Assembly (NCBI GenBank): GCA_024635625.1
Contig: JAGXIQ010000035.1
Coordinates: 1-64,000, forward strand
DNA from: Loktanella sp.
Lineage (GTDB): Bacteria; Pseudomonadota; Alphaproteobacteria; Rhodobacterales; Rhodobacteraceae
DNA: 64,000 nucleotides
Direction of reading: 5' to 3'
The translations under genes and the position numbers were made by a program. Position 1 is the stretch's first letter. Every line of letters starts with the position of its first letter. The notes below the pieces were generated by a model. That model made no database searches and was not told the DNA's origin. It saw nothing but the letters and a program-made list of their open reading frames with translations. This document shows, piece by piece, positions 47,480-57,881 of the stretch.

Positions 47480-49090
47480 TTATTCAGCCGCAACGGCGTA
47501 GCGGGCCGGGGTCGCGATTGTGACGGGTTTGCCCGCACGGATGGTCATCCACATATTCCAGACCATCACCAGTGCGCCGGATAGGAACATCACACCGCCA
47601 AGGCTGCGGACGACATACATCGGATATTTCGCGGCGACCGTGTCGGCAAAGGCGTTGACGAGGAACCCTTGGTCATCGACCTCGCGCCACATCAGACCTT
47701 CCATGATGCCTGACACCCACATCGAAGACGCGTAAAGAACGATCCCCAGTGTCGCGAGCCAGAAGTGCCAGCTGATCGCAGAGACAGAGTGCATTTCCTT
47801 GCGACCCCACAGGCGTGGTGTCAGATAATACAGGCAGGCGAACGTGATCATGCCATTCCAGCCGAGTGCGCCAGAGTGGACGTGACCGATAGTCCAGTCA
47901 GTGTAGTGTGACAAAGAGTTCACTGCACGGATCGACATCATCGGACCTTCGAAAGTGGACATGCCGTAAAAGCCCAACGACAGGACGAACATCCGCATAA
48001 TCGGGTCGGTGCGCAGTTTGTCCCACGCCCCTTGCAGGGTCATCAAACCGTTGATCATGCCACCCCAGCTGGGCATCCACAGGACGATGGAAAACACCAT
48101 ACCAAGGGTCGCAGCCCAATCGGGCAATGCGGTATAGTGCAGGTGGTGCGGACCAGCCCAGATATAAAGAAAAATTAGGGCCCAAAAGTGAATGATTGAC
48201 AGCTTGTAGCTATAAATCGGGCGCTCGGCTTGCTTTGGCACGAAGTAGTACATCATGCCAAGGAAACCTGCGGTGAGGAAGAAGCCCACAGCGTTGTGGC
48301 CATACCACCACTGGGTCATCGCATCCTGTACGCCTGAAAAGACCTGCACGGATTTGCTGCCCCAGATGCTGACGGGAACGCTTAGGTTATTGACCACATG
48401 CAGCATCGCGACGGTGATGATGAAGGCAAGGTAGAACCAGTTGGCGACGTAGATATGCTTTTCGCGGCGGCGCACGATGGTGCCAAGGAACACTGCCAGA
48501 TAAGTCAGCCATACGATTGTCAGCCAGATGTCGATATACCACTCGGGCTCTGCATATTCTTTGGACTGCGTTGCGCCCAGCAAATAGCCTGTCGCCGCCA
48601 GAACGATGAACAGCTGGTAACCCCAAAAGACGAACCAAGCCGCCTTGCCACCCCAAAGCTTTACACCGCTCGTGCGCTGGACGACGTAGAAGGACGTGCA
48701 GATCAGGGCGTTGCCACCAAAGGCAAAAATGACCGCGCTGGTGTGCAGCGGCCGCAGCCGACCAAAGTTCGCAAACGGCTGTGCCCAGTCGAAATTCAGA
48801 CTTGGATAGGCCAGCTGAAAGGCGATGAAGGTCCCAACGAGGAACCCGGCAATGCCCCAAAACGCTGTGGCAATTACGCCAGCGCGGATCACGCCGTCGT
48901 CGTATTGATCCGTTGGTAATGCCACCGGCACCGGTCCGTCAGTTGCGCGCAGTACGCGAACGAACAGGTAAGCAGCGATCACCATGATCAGAAAGGCGTG
49001 GACCTGGTAGGCTAGATCATGTGCCCAATTGGCCCCGAGCGCCGCAATCAGGGTTACACACCCCAGTAGCGCCAGCTTGATGTAATTCAT
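47480..49090 (-). CDS. ccoN: cbb3-type cytochrome c oxidase subunit I
   Basis: Multi-TM haem-copper oxidase ([27 protein letters not shown]...[16 protein letters not shown]). Confidence 0.96.
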   Translation of the reverse strand: MNYIKLALLGCVTLIAALGANWAHDLAYQVHAFLIMVIAAYLFVRVLRATDGPVPVALPTDQYDDGVIRAGVIATAFWGIAGFLVGTFIAFQLAYPSLNFDWAQPFANFGRLRPLHTSAVIFAFGGNALICTSFYVVQRTSGVKLWGGKAAWFVFWGYQLFIVLAATGYLLGATQSKEYAEPEWYIDIWLTIVWLTYLAVFLGTIVRRREKHIYVANWFYLAFIITVAMLHVVNNLSVPVSIWGSKSVQVFSGVQDAMTQWWYGHNAVGFFLTAGFLGMMYYFVPKQAERPIYSYKLSIIHFWALIFLYIWAGPHHLHYTALPDWAATLGMVFSIVLWMPSWGGMINGLMTLQGAWDKLRTDPIMRMFVLSLGFYGMSTFEGPMMSIRAVNSLSHYTDWTIGHVHSGALGWNGMITFACLYYLTPRLWGRKEMHSVSAISWHFWLATLGIVLYASSMWVSGIMEGLMWREVDDQGFLVNAFADTVAAKYPMYVVRSLGGVMFLSGALVMVWNMWMTIRAGKPVTIATPARYAVAAE

Positions 49091-49175
49091 CGTATTGTCC
49101 CTCGTCGTGCCGGCGCGCAAGGCATGGCGCAGCCGGTCCCTGCGAGGGGTTTATGCGTGGAAGGGTTCTGCGGCT

Positions 49176-49189
49176 TTGATCTGGATCAA
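49176..49189. promoter_or_regulatory. FNR box upstream of ccoNOQP
   Basis: Perfect TTGAT-CTGG-ATCAA. Confidence 0.85.
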
Positions 49190-49201
49190 CACTGCGTGAT
49201 G

Positions 49202-49948
49202 TTAGGACAAAATCCCGCCGTCGGAGTCATCGCCGGTTTCATCTTGCAGCCGGGCCAGATCCTTGACCGTCACGCTGCGCCTGTCGGACACATCGATGAT
49301 GCCATCTGCCTTAAGTGCGCTGAACTGGCGGCTGACTGTTTCGAGCGTGAGGCCAAGGTAATTGGCTATCTGGTCGCGCGTCATCGGCAAGTGCAATGCC
49401 GCACCGATCGCAGAACTGTCGCCCTTTGCTGTGTTCAACTGTGACCGCCGTGCCAGCATATCAAGGAAGGTCGCGATCTTTTCCCGCGCCGTCTTGCGGC
49501 CCAAAAGCAGCATCCAGTCGCGTGCTGCATCAAGCTCGTCCAGTGCCAGCTCCATCAATCGCTGGGCGACGTGGGGGGTGTCTTCGACCAGTTGCTCGAA
49601 CGGTCTACGGGCAAAGCAGCATAGCGTAACGTCTGTCGTCGCGGTTACGTCGAAATCGATCTGTGTCCGACCGGGTCGCCCGATGAAATCCGATGGCAGC
49701 AACAGGCCGACCATTTGTGTGCGGCCGTCTTCCAGCGTCTTTGACAAGGATGCGACACCGCTGACGACCGAGGCCACGAAGACTAAGGGTTCGCCGCGCC
49801 ATAGGATCGCATCGCCAGCTGCGTAGCTGCGATAGGACTTCATGTCTTCAAGCATGGCTAACTCGTCACCGTCGCAACGGGCGCAAACGGCACGGTGCCT
49901 GATTGGGCAGGCCTCGCATTTTACGGAAGCTGGAATGTGCAGTTTCAT
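49202..49948 (-). CDS. fnrL: FNR-type oxygen-sensing regulator
   Basis: N-terminal Cys cluster CEACPIRHRAVCARCDG; HTH MTRDQIANYLGLTLETVSRQFSALKADGII. Confidence 0.93.
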   Translation of the reverse strand: MKLHIPASVKCEACPIRHRAVCARCDGDELAMLEDMKSYRSYAAGDAILWRGEPLVFVASVVSGVASLSKTLEDGRTQMVGLLLPSDFIGRPGRTQIDFDVTATTDVTLCCFARRPFEQLVEDTPHVAQRLMELALDELDAARDWMLLLGRKTAREKIATFLDMLARRSQLNTAKGDSSAIGAALHLPMTRDQIANYLGLTLETVSRQFSALKADGIIDVSDRRSVTVKDLARLQDETGDDSDGGILS

Positions 49949-49952
49949 AGTT

Positions 49953-49966
49953 TTGATCTATATCAA
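49953..49966. promoter_or_regulatory. FNR box between fnrL and hemN
   Basis: Perfect TTGAT-CTAT-ATCAA in the divergent intergenic region. Confidence 0.85.
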
Positions 49967-50001
49967 TGCTTACGGAATGTCGCGCAGTCATATCAGCTAT
50001 C

Positions 50002-51357
50002 ATGGAAAAGATCGAGCTTCTGCGCAGTCATGGACTTTTCGATGCGAAAGTCCCCCGCTACACCAGCTATCCGCCGGCCAATCACTTCTTGGCGGACGCT
50101 GGGCATCGGCATCAGGCCGATTGGCTACGCGCCGTCCCAAAGGGAAGCGGCGTGTCAGTCTACGTCCACATCCCCTTTTGCCGCCGTTTATGCTGGTTTT
50201 GCGCATGTCGCACGCAAGGAACGCGCACCATGCGCCCGGTCGAGGCCTATGTAGACGCCCTTTTTAAGGAAATCGCTGCGGTGCGGGCATTGCTTCCTGC
50301 CGACGTGCACATGTCGCGCCTGCATCTGGGCGGAGGCACGCCAACTATTCTACCAGCCGATTTAATGGCGCACCTCCTTGATGCGCTGTTCGACGCATTC
50401 GGTGGACCGCCGCAGGACGAGTTTTCAGTCGAGATTGACCCCACGGATGCCGCCCCCGATCTGTTGCAAACACTCGTGCACTACGGCTTGAACCGCGCCA
50501 GCCTTGGGGTGCAAGATTTTGCGCCAGCGGTCCAGCAGGCCATCGGTCGGCTCCAGTCGCTGGAACAGACCCGTCGCGTCATCGATATCCTGCGCGAAGC
50601 TGGGGTGAAGGGTATCAATATCGACCTGCTTTATGGTTTGCCGCATCAGACGATGGAAAGCATGGGTCAGACACTAACCCATGTCATTGATATGACCCCG
50701 GACCGACTGGCAATTTACGGCTATGCCCATGTGCCGTGGATGTCCAAACGGCAGGTCATGATCGAAGCTGCAGCTATTCCCGATGGCGTCGCGCGCTATC
50801 ACCTTGCTACCTTGGCGCAAGACATGATGCTGTCAGAGGGATTTCACCCCATAGGCATCGACCATTTTGCCCGCCCGTCGGATAGCTTGTTCAAATCTCT
50901 TCAAGAGGGTCGTTTGCGGCGGAATTTTCAGGGCTATACGGATGATGCAAGTCCGACGCTCGTTGGTCTTGGCGCTTCGGCTATTTCTCGGTTCACGCAG
51001 GGTTACGTGCAGAATGCCGTTTCGACTTCTGCCTGGCAGGAAAGGGTCGGGGCCGGGGGGCTTGCTGGGCACAAAGGCTATTGCCTGAATGCACGGGACG
51101 CGCTGGTGTCGACAATCATCGAGGATCTGATGTGCCGCTTCGACTTTGATGCTGCGCGTTTGCAGGCGCAGTTTCCCGACGATGCAGCCCTGATCGCCCG
51201 GACCGGTGAAGCCCTAGCCAGGGAGTTCCGTGATATATTCACTATCGACGGACCGCGCCTGCAGATTAAGCCAGAGGCCCGGGCGCTGGTACGCATCGTC
51301 GCTCATCATATCGACGATTTCGTTAGCCCTACACAGTCGCATTCTGCCGCCATCTAA
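50002..51357 (+). CDS. hemN: Oxygen-independent coproporphyrinogen III oxidase
   Basis: VPRYTSYPPANHF, VYVHIPFCRRLCWFCACRT, HLGGGTPTIL radical SAM/HemN motifs. Confidence 0.95.
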   Translation: MEKIELLRSHGLFDAKVPRYTSYPPANHFLADAGHRHQADWLRAVPKGSGVSVYVHIPFCRRLCWFCACRTQGTRTMRPVEAYVDALFKEIAAVRALLPADVHMSRLHLGGGTPTILPADLMAHLLDALFDAFGGPPQDEFSVEIDPTDAAPDLLQTLVHYGLNRASLGVQDFAPAVQQAIGRLQSLEQTRRVIDILREAGVKGINIDLLYGLPHQTMESMGQTLTHVIDMTPDRLAIYGYAHVPWMSKRQVMIEAAAIPDGVARYHLATLAQDMMLSEGFHPIGIDHFARPSDSLFKSLQEGRLRRNFQGYTDDASPTLVGLGASAISRFTQGYVQNAVSTSAWQERVGAGGLAGHKGYCLNARDALVSTIIEDLMCRFDFDAARLQAQFPDDAALIARTGEALAREFRDIFTIDGPRLQIKPEARALVRIVAHHIDDFVSPTQSHSAAI

Positions 51358-51726
51358 GGCGCGCCGTTCGACTGACGCGAGCTGGCCCGATATCTAGCTG
51401 TGCGGATCTGGGTGCCTAGATTCGCGCCGCGTCTCTCATTTGCGCTTAATTTCTTGGCATACGGCAGCTGCAATGCCTGCATCGTGACCACCCCCATGCC
51501 TCTCGATGCACCGCTCTGCCATTTCTCTGGGCAGGTCATGACGGAAAAGTCAGGGTCCGAGCGTGCCTTAACTTGCACGCCGCCGCATAGCGGACGATCC
51601 GACTGGGTCCGCCCCTGTGCTGCGTTCACAACATGACAGGCTGCGGTCCTGCCCGAAAACCTCGGGCCTTTGGTGAAAGCGGGCGTCCGCTTTTGGTCAC
51701 GCAGCAGGCAACAGGGGAAGAAACAA

Positions 51727-53019
51727 ATGAAAAATTACCTGAAGACAAGCGCGTGCGTTGTCGGTGCGCTTTTGGCGAGCACGTCGCTCGTCGCGGCACA
51801 AGACTGCGCTGATCCGATCAAGGTGGGTGTGCTACACTCTCTCTCCGGCTCGATGGCGATTTCGGAGACCACGCTGAAAGACGTCATGCTGATGTTGATC
51901 GAAAACCAGAACGCCAAAGGCGGCCTGCTGGGTTGCCAGATCGAACCCGTCGTTGTCGACCCCGCGTCTGACTGGCCGCTGTTCGCCGAAAAGGCGCGCG
52001 AGTTGCTGACAGTGAACAATGTCGACGTGATCTTCGGCAACTGGACCTCCGTGTCGCGCAAATCCGTGCTGCCCGTGCTGGAAGAGCTGAACGGCCTGCT
52101 GTTCTATCCCGTCCAATACGAAGGCGAAGAGTCTTCCAAGAACGTCTTCTATACTGGTGCCGCTCCGAACCAGCAGGCAATCCCTGCCGTAGATTACTTC
52201 CTTGAAGAGCTCGGTGTCGAAAAATTCGCTTTGTTGGGCACAGATTACGTTTATCCGCGCACGACGAACAACATCCTCGAAGCCTATCTGATGGACCACG
52301 GCATCGCGAAAGAGGATATTTTCGTTAACTACACCCCCTTCGGTCAGTCCGACTGGGCGACCATTGTCGGTGATGTCGTCAAACTTGGCGAAGACGGCAA
52401 GCAGGTTGGTGTGATCAGCACCATCAACGGCGACGCGAACATCGGCTTTTACAAAGAGCTCGCCGCCGCGAACGTCAGCGCTGACGATATCCCCGTCGTG
52501 GCCTTTTCGGTCGGTGAAGAAGAATTATCCGGCCTTGATACCTCTAACCTTGTCGGTCACCTCGCGGCATGGAACTACTTCATGTCTGCCGACACGCCGG
52601 AAAACGCGACGTTTATTGAAGATTGGCACGCCTATATCGGCGACGATAAGCGCGTGACCAACGACCCGATGGAAGCGCATTATATCGGTTTCAACATGTG
52701 GGTGCAGGCGGTCGAAGCGGCTGGAACCACAGATGTCGACGCGGTCTCGGATGCCATGATCGGCCAGACCTTCCCGAACCTGACTGGCACCACGGCGGAA
52801 ATGCTGCCGAACCACCACCTGACCAAGCCCGTCCTGATCGGTGAAATCCGTGCCGACGGTCAGTTCGACATCATCAGCCAGACAGAGCCGGTCCCGGGTG
52901 ATGCATGGACCGACTTCCTACCCGAAAGCGCCGTCCTGACGAGCGATTGGAAAGACCTGAAGTGCGGCATGTACAACACCGAAACCAAGACCTGCGTACA
53001 GCTGACGTCTAACTACTAA
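51727..53019 (+). CDS. urtA: Urea ABC transporter substrate-binding protein
   Basis: Signal peptide; IKVGVLHSLSGSMAISETTLKDVMLMLIENQNAKGG; followed by urtBCDE. Confidence 0.94.
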   Translation: MKNYLKTSACVVGALLASTSLVAAQDCADPIKVGVLHSLSGSMAISETTLKDVMLMLIENQNAKGGLLGCQIEPVVVDPASDWPLFAEKARELLTVNNVDVIFGNWTSVSRKSVLPVLEELNGLLFYPVQYEGEESSKNVFYTGAAPNQQAIPAVDYFLEELGVEKFALLGTDYVYPRTTNNILEAYLMDHGIAKEDIFVNYTPFGQSDWATIVGDVVKLGEDGKQVGVISTINGDANIGFYKELAAANVSADDIPVVAFSVGEEELSGLDTSNLVGHLAAWNYFMSADTPENATFIEDWHAYIGDDKRVTNDPMEAHYIGFNMWVQAVEAAGTTDVDAVSDAMIGQTFPNLTGTTAEMLPNHHLTKPVLIGEIRADGQFDIISQTEPVPGDAWTDFLPESAVLTSDWKDLKCGMYNTETKTCVQLTSNY

Positions 53020-53082
53020 GCGCAAAGGCCGTGTGCGGGGTTTCCTTCGCACACGGCCCATCACCTTGATCGAAAGACTGTC

Positions 53083-55017
53083 ATGCTGCGCATTCTGGCC
53101 GCCCTCATCCTTTCGCTCGGCTTCGCTGCTTTGGCGCAAGCGCAGGACCTGCAACCGGTCTTGCAAGACCACGCGGACGAAATTGCCAAGCCCTCGCGCA
53201 GCAGTGTTTCGACCGCCCTCGACGCGCTCATAGCGTCCGGACTGCCGCAAGTGACCCCGTTTCTAGAGGCTTGGACTGACAAGGGCATCTGGCAACGCGA
53301 TGCTGACGGCATGTTTTTCTATGGCAACGCCAAAGGTAGCGATCTGACATTGCGCAACATTGACACGGGTGCAGAAACCACTGTGTCCACCGTGGGTCAT
53401 ACCGAACTGCGACCGAACGGTGGTGTCCGTCGTGTGATCGGAACGGCCCTTGTGCAATTCCAGCTGGCCGATCCCGATATCACGCGTCGCCTTTCGGCCA
53501 TCGATTCCATCGCCCGCCGTCCCGACGCGGACCAGTTAATCCCGTTGCTTGGCTCTATTGATACGGAACCGGACCCCACCCTGAAGGCGCGCAAGATCCA
53601 GCTGGCCAACTTCCTATCGGCCAGCTTTGCCGAAGATGTCGCCGACCGGATCGCCGCAATAGACAGCTTGGCCCGCGATACCTCGATAGAGGCGCGGGCC
53701 GTCTTGAACCAAATTCTTTCCGTTTCATCCCAAGTCACCGCAGACGAGCCGACTGGCGGCATCGCCCGCATTCTGTCCGTCGGGCGCGACCTGACGGAAG
53801 CAGAGGCCTACGAACGTCTCGTCGCAGCTAACCTCGCCCCGCCGACGATCCCCCCCGTAGCGATCCGTGATGCGCTCGCCGCCAATGTGATAGAGGGCCG
53901 GGTTGGCGGCATTCCCACTGCACAACTTGGCACCGACGCGACCCGCGCGCAGGCCTACGCTGCACTCGCCGCGTCCGGTTCAGTGCTGCCTTTCGTCACC
54001 CCTCAAGACCAGTCCACTGCAATCGCAAACCACACCTTCTACGAGGCATATGATCAGGACGACACGGCGATCACCGACGCCGCCCGTGCGGCTTTGTCAT
54101 CCGTAGAAACACGGGTCGCAGCCTCGCGCTTTGCTGATCTAGCGTTGGACGGTCTGTCACTGGCGTCGATCTATTTTCTCGCGGCTATCGGCCTTGCCAT
54201 CACCTTCGGCGTCATGGGCGTGATCAACATGGCCCACGGCGAATTCATCATGATGGGTGCATACACGGGCTATGTCGTGCAGCAGTTCGTTCCCGACTAC
54301 ACTCTTTCGATCATCATCGCCTTACCGCTGGCGTTTGCTGTGACCTTCGGTGCTGGCGTTGCGATGGAACGTCTGGTGATCCGCCACCTTTACCACCGTC
54401 CCCTGGAAACCTTGCTTGCGACCTTCGGCATCTCGATTGCTCTGCAGCAATTGGCTAAAAATATCTTTGGCACGCAGGCACGTCCGCTCACGTCCCCCGG
54501 TTGGCTTGACGGTGCATGGGTGCTGTCTGACGTGATTCAGATCAGCTATATCCGTATCGCAATCTTCGTATTGGCGCTACTCTTTCTTGGTCTCATTCTT
54601 TACATCCTCAAACGCACGCGCCTGGGGTTAGAAGTCCGCGCCGTGACCCAGAATCCCGGCATGGCGGCCTCTATGGGAATCGACCCTGACCGCATCAACA
54701 TGATGACCTTTGGCCTTGGATCTGGCATCGCAGGGATCGCGGGCGTCGCTATCGGCCTTTATGCCAAGGTGACGTCTGAAATGGGCGCGGATTATATCGT
54801 CCAATCCTTTATGACCGTCGTTGTTGGCGGTGTCGGCAACGTTTGGGGTACCCTCGCGGGGGCATCGCTGATCGGTTTTCTACAAAAAGGGATAGAGTGG
54901 CTAAATCCCTCGAATACCCTTGCAGCGCAGACCTACATGGTCCTCTTCATTATCCTCTTCATCCAGTTTCGTCCCAAGGGCATCGTTGCTCAAAAGGGTC
55001 GTGCGGCGGCAGACTGA
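53083..55017 (+). CDS. urtB: Urea ABC transporter permease UrtB (long N-terminal domain)
   Basis: C-terminal LivH-like permease; N-terminal extension typical of UrtB. Confidence 0.94.
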   Translation: MLRILAALILSLGFAALAQAQDLQPVLQDHADEIAKPSRSSVSTALDALIASGLPQVTPFLEAWTDKGIWQRDADGMFFYGNAKGSDLTLRNIDTGAETTVSTVGHTELRPNGGVRRVIGTALVQFQLADPDITRRLSAIDSIARRPDADQLIPLLGSIDTEPDPTLKARKIQLANFLSASFAEDVADRIAAIDSLARDTSIEARAVLNQILSVSSQVTADEPTGGIARILSVGRDLTEAEAYERLVAANLAPPTIPPVAIRDALAANVIEGRVGGIPTAQLGTDATRAQAYAALAASGSVLPFVTPQDQSTAIANHTFYEAYDQDDTAITDAARAALSSVETRVAASRFADLALDGLSLASIYFLAAIGLAITFGVMGVINMAHGEFIMMGAYTGYVVQQFVPDYTLSIIIALPLAFAVTFGAGVAMERLVIRHLYHRPLETLLATFGISIALQQLAKNIFGTQARPLTSPGWLDGAWVLSDVIQISYIRIAIFVLALLFLGLILYILKRTRLGLEVRAVTQNPGMAASMGIDPDRINMMTFGLGSGIAGIAGVAIGLYAKVTSEMGADYIVQSFMTVVVGGVGNVWGTLAGASLIGFLQKGIEWLNPSNTLAAQTYMVLFIILFIQFRPKGIVAQKGRAAAD

Positions 55018-55053
55018 TGCCTTGGTCCCCCCTTCTTCTCGTCGCAAATATCC

Positions 55054-55081
55054 CCGGGGGTCCGGGGGGCTGGCCCCCCGG
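55054..55081. repeat. GC-rich palindromic intergenic element between urtB and urtC
   Basis: CCCGGGGGTCCGGGGGGCTGGCCCCCCGG: 9-bp stem CCGGGGGGC-TG-GCCCCCCGG preceded by AAATATCCCCGGGGG. Confidence 0.6.
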
Positions 55082-55132
55082 CGTGGCGGCGCGCATGGCG
55101 CGACGCAATTCCTCGCCTGAAAGACACATCGC

Positions 55133-56299
55133 ATGACTACTGGCTTCCTCGTTACCAACCGCTCCGTCCGCTGGTTTTTGCTGGCACTCGCGCTCTTCAC
55201 CGCCGTCGTAGCCTTTGGGTCAGAGGCGTCGGGTGCGGGCCTGATCTCCACCTCACTGGTCAAAACACTGGGCAAGACCCTGTGCCTGTGCCTGATCGCC
55301 GTCGCAATGGATGTGGTCTGGGGGTACTGCGGTATCCTCAGCCTCGGCCATTTTGCCTTCTTCGGCATCGGCGGCTATGCCATCGGCATGTGGCTGATGT
55401 ATGCCCGCACCGAAGGCATCGTCATGTCCAGTTTGTCGGGGCAGGTCATTCCACCAACCCCCCAAGAGGTGTCTGACGCCATCGGCAGCCAGATTTTCGG
55501 GGTCGTCGGTTCATCTGATTTTCCGCTGGTCTGGGCCTTTGCTGACAGCCTTTCGTTGCAGCTGCTGATGGTGATTGTGGTACCCGGCCTCTTGGCGCTT
55601 GTCTTTGGTTGGCTCGCGTTCCGCAGCAGGGTCACGGGCGTCTATTTGTCGATCCTGACGCAGGCCATGACTTTGGCGCTGTCACTCTACCTTTTCCAAA
55701 ACGATTCCGGGCTACGGGGCAACAACGGGTTGTCGGGCCTGCAAAACATCCCCGGGTTCGAGGGCACGTCGCAGGCTACCATCAGCCTTGTTTTCTTCCT
55801 TGCCTCCGCCTGTGCCCTGGCATTGGGCTATATCCTGTTTGCGTGGGTCGTTGCGGGTAAGATGGGCAGCGTCGTCAAAGGCATCCGCGATAACGAGGCG
55901 CGTGTGCGCTTTCTCGGCTATCGTGTCGAAGGCTATAAGCTTTTCGTTTTTACCCTCACGGCCGTCGTATCAGGCATCGCAGGCGCGCTTTATTATCCGC
56001 AGGCTGGCATCATTAACCCGGCGGAAATCGCACCTATCGCGTCGATCTACCTTGCCGTTTGGGTCGCAATCGGCGGCCGGGGGCGCCTGTATGGCGCTGT
56101 TATTGGGGCGGCGCTGGTATCGCTGTTGTCAAGCTGGTTCACCGGGGGCGGTGCGCCTGACGTGAACCTTGGGATATACCGGATCCAGTGGACTGATTGG
56201 TGGCTGGTACTGCTGGGCCTATCCTTTGTTGGCGTCACCCTCTTCTTTCCAAAGGGCATCGGCGGCCTGTTCGATTACATCGTTAGGAAACCGTCATGA
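55133..56299 (+). CDS. urtC: Urea ABC transporter permease UrtC
   Basis: LivM-like; MDVVWGYCGILSLGHFAFFGIGGYAIGMWLM. Confidence 0.94.
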   Translation: MTTGFLVTNRSVRWFLLALALFTAVVAFGSEASGAGLISTSLVKTLGKTLCLCLIAVAMDVVWGYCGILSLGHFAFFGIGGYAIGMWLMYARTEGIVMSSLSGQVIPPTPQEVSDAIGSQIFGVVGSSDFPLVWAFADSLSLQLLMVIVVPGLLALVFGWLAFRSRVTGVYLSILTQAMTLALSLYLFQNDSGLRGNNGLSGLQNIPGFEGTSQATISLVFFLASACALALGYILFAWVVAGKMGSVVKGIRDNEARVRFLGYRVEGYKLFVFTLTAVVSGIAGALYYPQAGIINPAEIAPIASIYLAVWVAIGGRGRLYGAVIGAALVSLLSSWFTGGGAPDVNLGIYRIQWTDWWLVLLGLSFVGVTLFFPKGIGGLFDYIVRKPS

Positions 56300-57045
56300 G
56301 CAGCCTTCTTGAAGTGTCCGGCGTGTCGAAAACCTTCGACGGCTTTCGCGCCATAAACGATCTATCCATTCAAATCAGCGAGCCTGAATTGCGGGCCATC
56401 ATCGGCCCTAACGGCGCTGGCAAGACTACCTTTATGGATATCGTCACGGGCAAGACGAAGCCCGACGAAGGCCGCGTGCTATGGGGTGAACGCAACGAGT
56501 CCCTGTTAGGCCTTTCAGAGGCTGAAATCGCAAACAAGGGGATTGGTCGCAAATTCCAGAAACCCACTGTGTTCGAGGAGCAGACTGTTCGCCAAAACCT
56601 CGCCATGGCGCTGAAAAACCCGCGCGGCCCCTTCGCCGTTCTGTTTCACCGCAAAACGGCGCAGGGTGCTGCCCGGATTGAGGAAATCGCGTCAGAGATC
56701 GGTCTGACTGACCAACTGACCCGCACCGCAGGCGAGCTTAGCCATGGGCAAAAGCAGTGGCTGGAAATCGGCATGTTGTTAGCGCAAGATCCGCGCCTGT
56801 TGCTGGTAGACGAACCCGCTGCCGGCATGACGGCAGAAGAGCGTGAAAAGACCACCGACATCCTGCGCCGCGCCGCTCAAACTCGCGCGGTCGTCGTTGT
56901 GGAACATGATATGGAGTTCGTCCGTCGCCTTGATTGCAAGGTGACGGTCTTACACGAAGGCCATGTACTGGCCGAAGGGACGCTGGACCACGTTACAGCC
57001 GATCCGACTGTGATCGACGTCTATCTGGGGCGCACTGATGCTTGA
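56296..57045 (+). CDS. urtD: Urea ABC transporter ATP-binding protein UrtD
   Basis: IGPNGAGKTTFMDIVTGKTKPDEG; LSHGQKQWLEIGMLLAQDPRLLLVDEPAAGM. Confidence 0.95.
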   Translation: MSSLLEVSGVSKTFDGFRAINDLSIQISEPELRAIIGPNGAGKTTFMDIVTGKTKPDEGRVLWGERNESLLGLSEAEIANKGIGRKFQKPTVFEEQTVRQNLAMALKNPRGPFAVLFHRKTAQGAARIEEIASEIGLTDQLTRTAGELSHGQKQWLEIGMLLAQDPRLLLVDEPAAGMTAEEREKTTDILRRAAQTRAVVVVEHDMEFVRRLDCKVTVLHEGHVLAEGTLDHVTADPTVIDVYLGRTDA

Positions 57046-57733
57046 TGTGACCGATCTGTCCCTGAAATACGGGCAAAGCCAAATCCTTTATGATGTATCC
57101 CTGACCGCCCCGGTCGGGCAGGTCACGACCGTTATGGGAACAAACGGTGTCGGCAAAACCAGTCTTCTGCGGGCGCTGTCAGGGCGTCACGCGTACAGCA
57201 CTGGCACCGTCACTCTAGATGGATCTACGCTAAGCCATCCAACCGCCGCGCAGGCCGCCCGGGCAGGTATCGCTTATGTCCCGCAGGGGAGAGAGGTCTT
57301 TCCGATGATGAGCGTGGCCGAGAACATGGAGACTGGCTTTGCCTGCCTGCCAAAGTCCGAACGCAACGTGCCAGACTGGATTTTCGAGCTGTTCCCCGTC
57401 TTGGCCGAAATGCAGCACAGGCGCGGCGGTGATTTGTCTGGTGGCCAGCAACAGCAGCTTGCGATCGCGCGGGCACTGATTACGAAACCGCGTGTTTTGT
57501 TGCTGGACGAACCGACTGAAGGCATCCAGCCCAACGTGATACAGCAGATTGGTCGCGCCATAGCCCAGTTGCGTGATCGGGGGGATATGGCAATAATCCT
57601 CGTCGAACAGAACGTCGATTTTGCTTGGCGCGCGGCGGACAGCTTTGTGATGATGAAACGGGGTGCGGTCTGGCGCAGCATGGCAAAGATCGACTGCAGC
57701 CGGGATGACGTGGTGGCCGCGCTCGCACTTTGA
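57038..57733 (+). CDS. urtE: Urea ABC transporter ATP-binding protein UrtE
   Basis: MGTNGVGKTSLLRALSGRH; LSGGQQQQLAIARALITKPRVLLLDEPTEGIQPNV. Confidence 0.95.
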   Translation: MLDVTDLSLKYGQSQILYDVSLTAPVGQVTTVMGTNGVGKTSLLRALSGRHAYSTGTVTLDGSTLSHPTAAQAARAGIAYVPQGREVFPMMSVAENMETGFACLPKSERNVPDWIFELFPVLAEMQHRRGGDLSGGQQQQLAIARALITKPRVLLLDEPTEGIQPNVIQQIGRAIAQLRDRGDMAIILVEQNVDFAWRAADSFVMMKRGAVWRSMAKIDCSRDDVVAALAL

Positions 57734-57806
57734 TGCGAGGATGCCGACGTGTGCACGTGTCATCATCCTGTCGTGCCGCGCGCTTTACTGACGACGCGAA
57801 ATAATA

Positions 57807-57834
57807 GCGACGGCGCTGTCGTCAGCGCCGTCGC
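57807..57834. terminator. Hairpin between urtE and bioM (possible terminator or leader structure)
   Basis: 11-bp perfect stem GCGACGGCGCT-GTCGTC-AGCGCCGTCGC; no U-tract. Confidence 0.5.
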
Positions 57835-57881
57835 TTGCGCTTGGCCGTCGACGCGGCGATACCCCGTGGCAGTTCGAAGGG

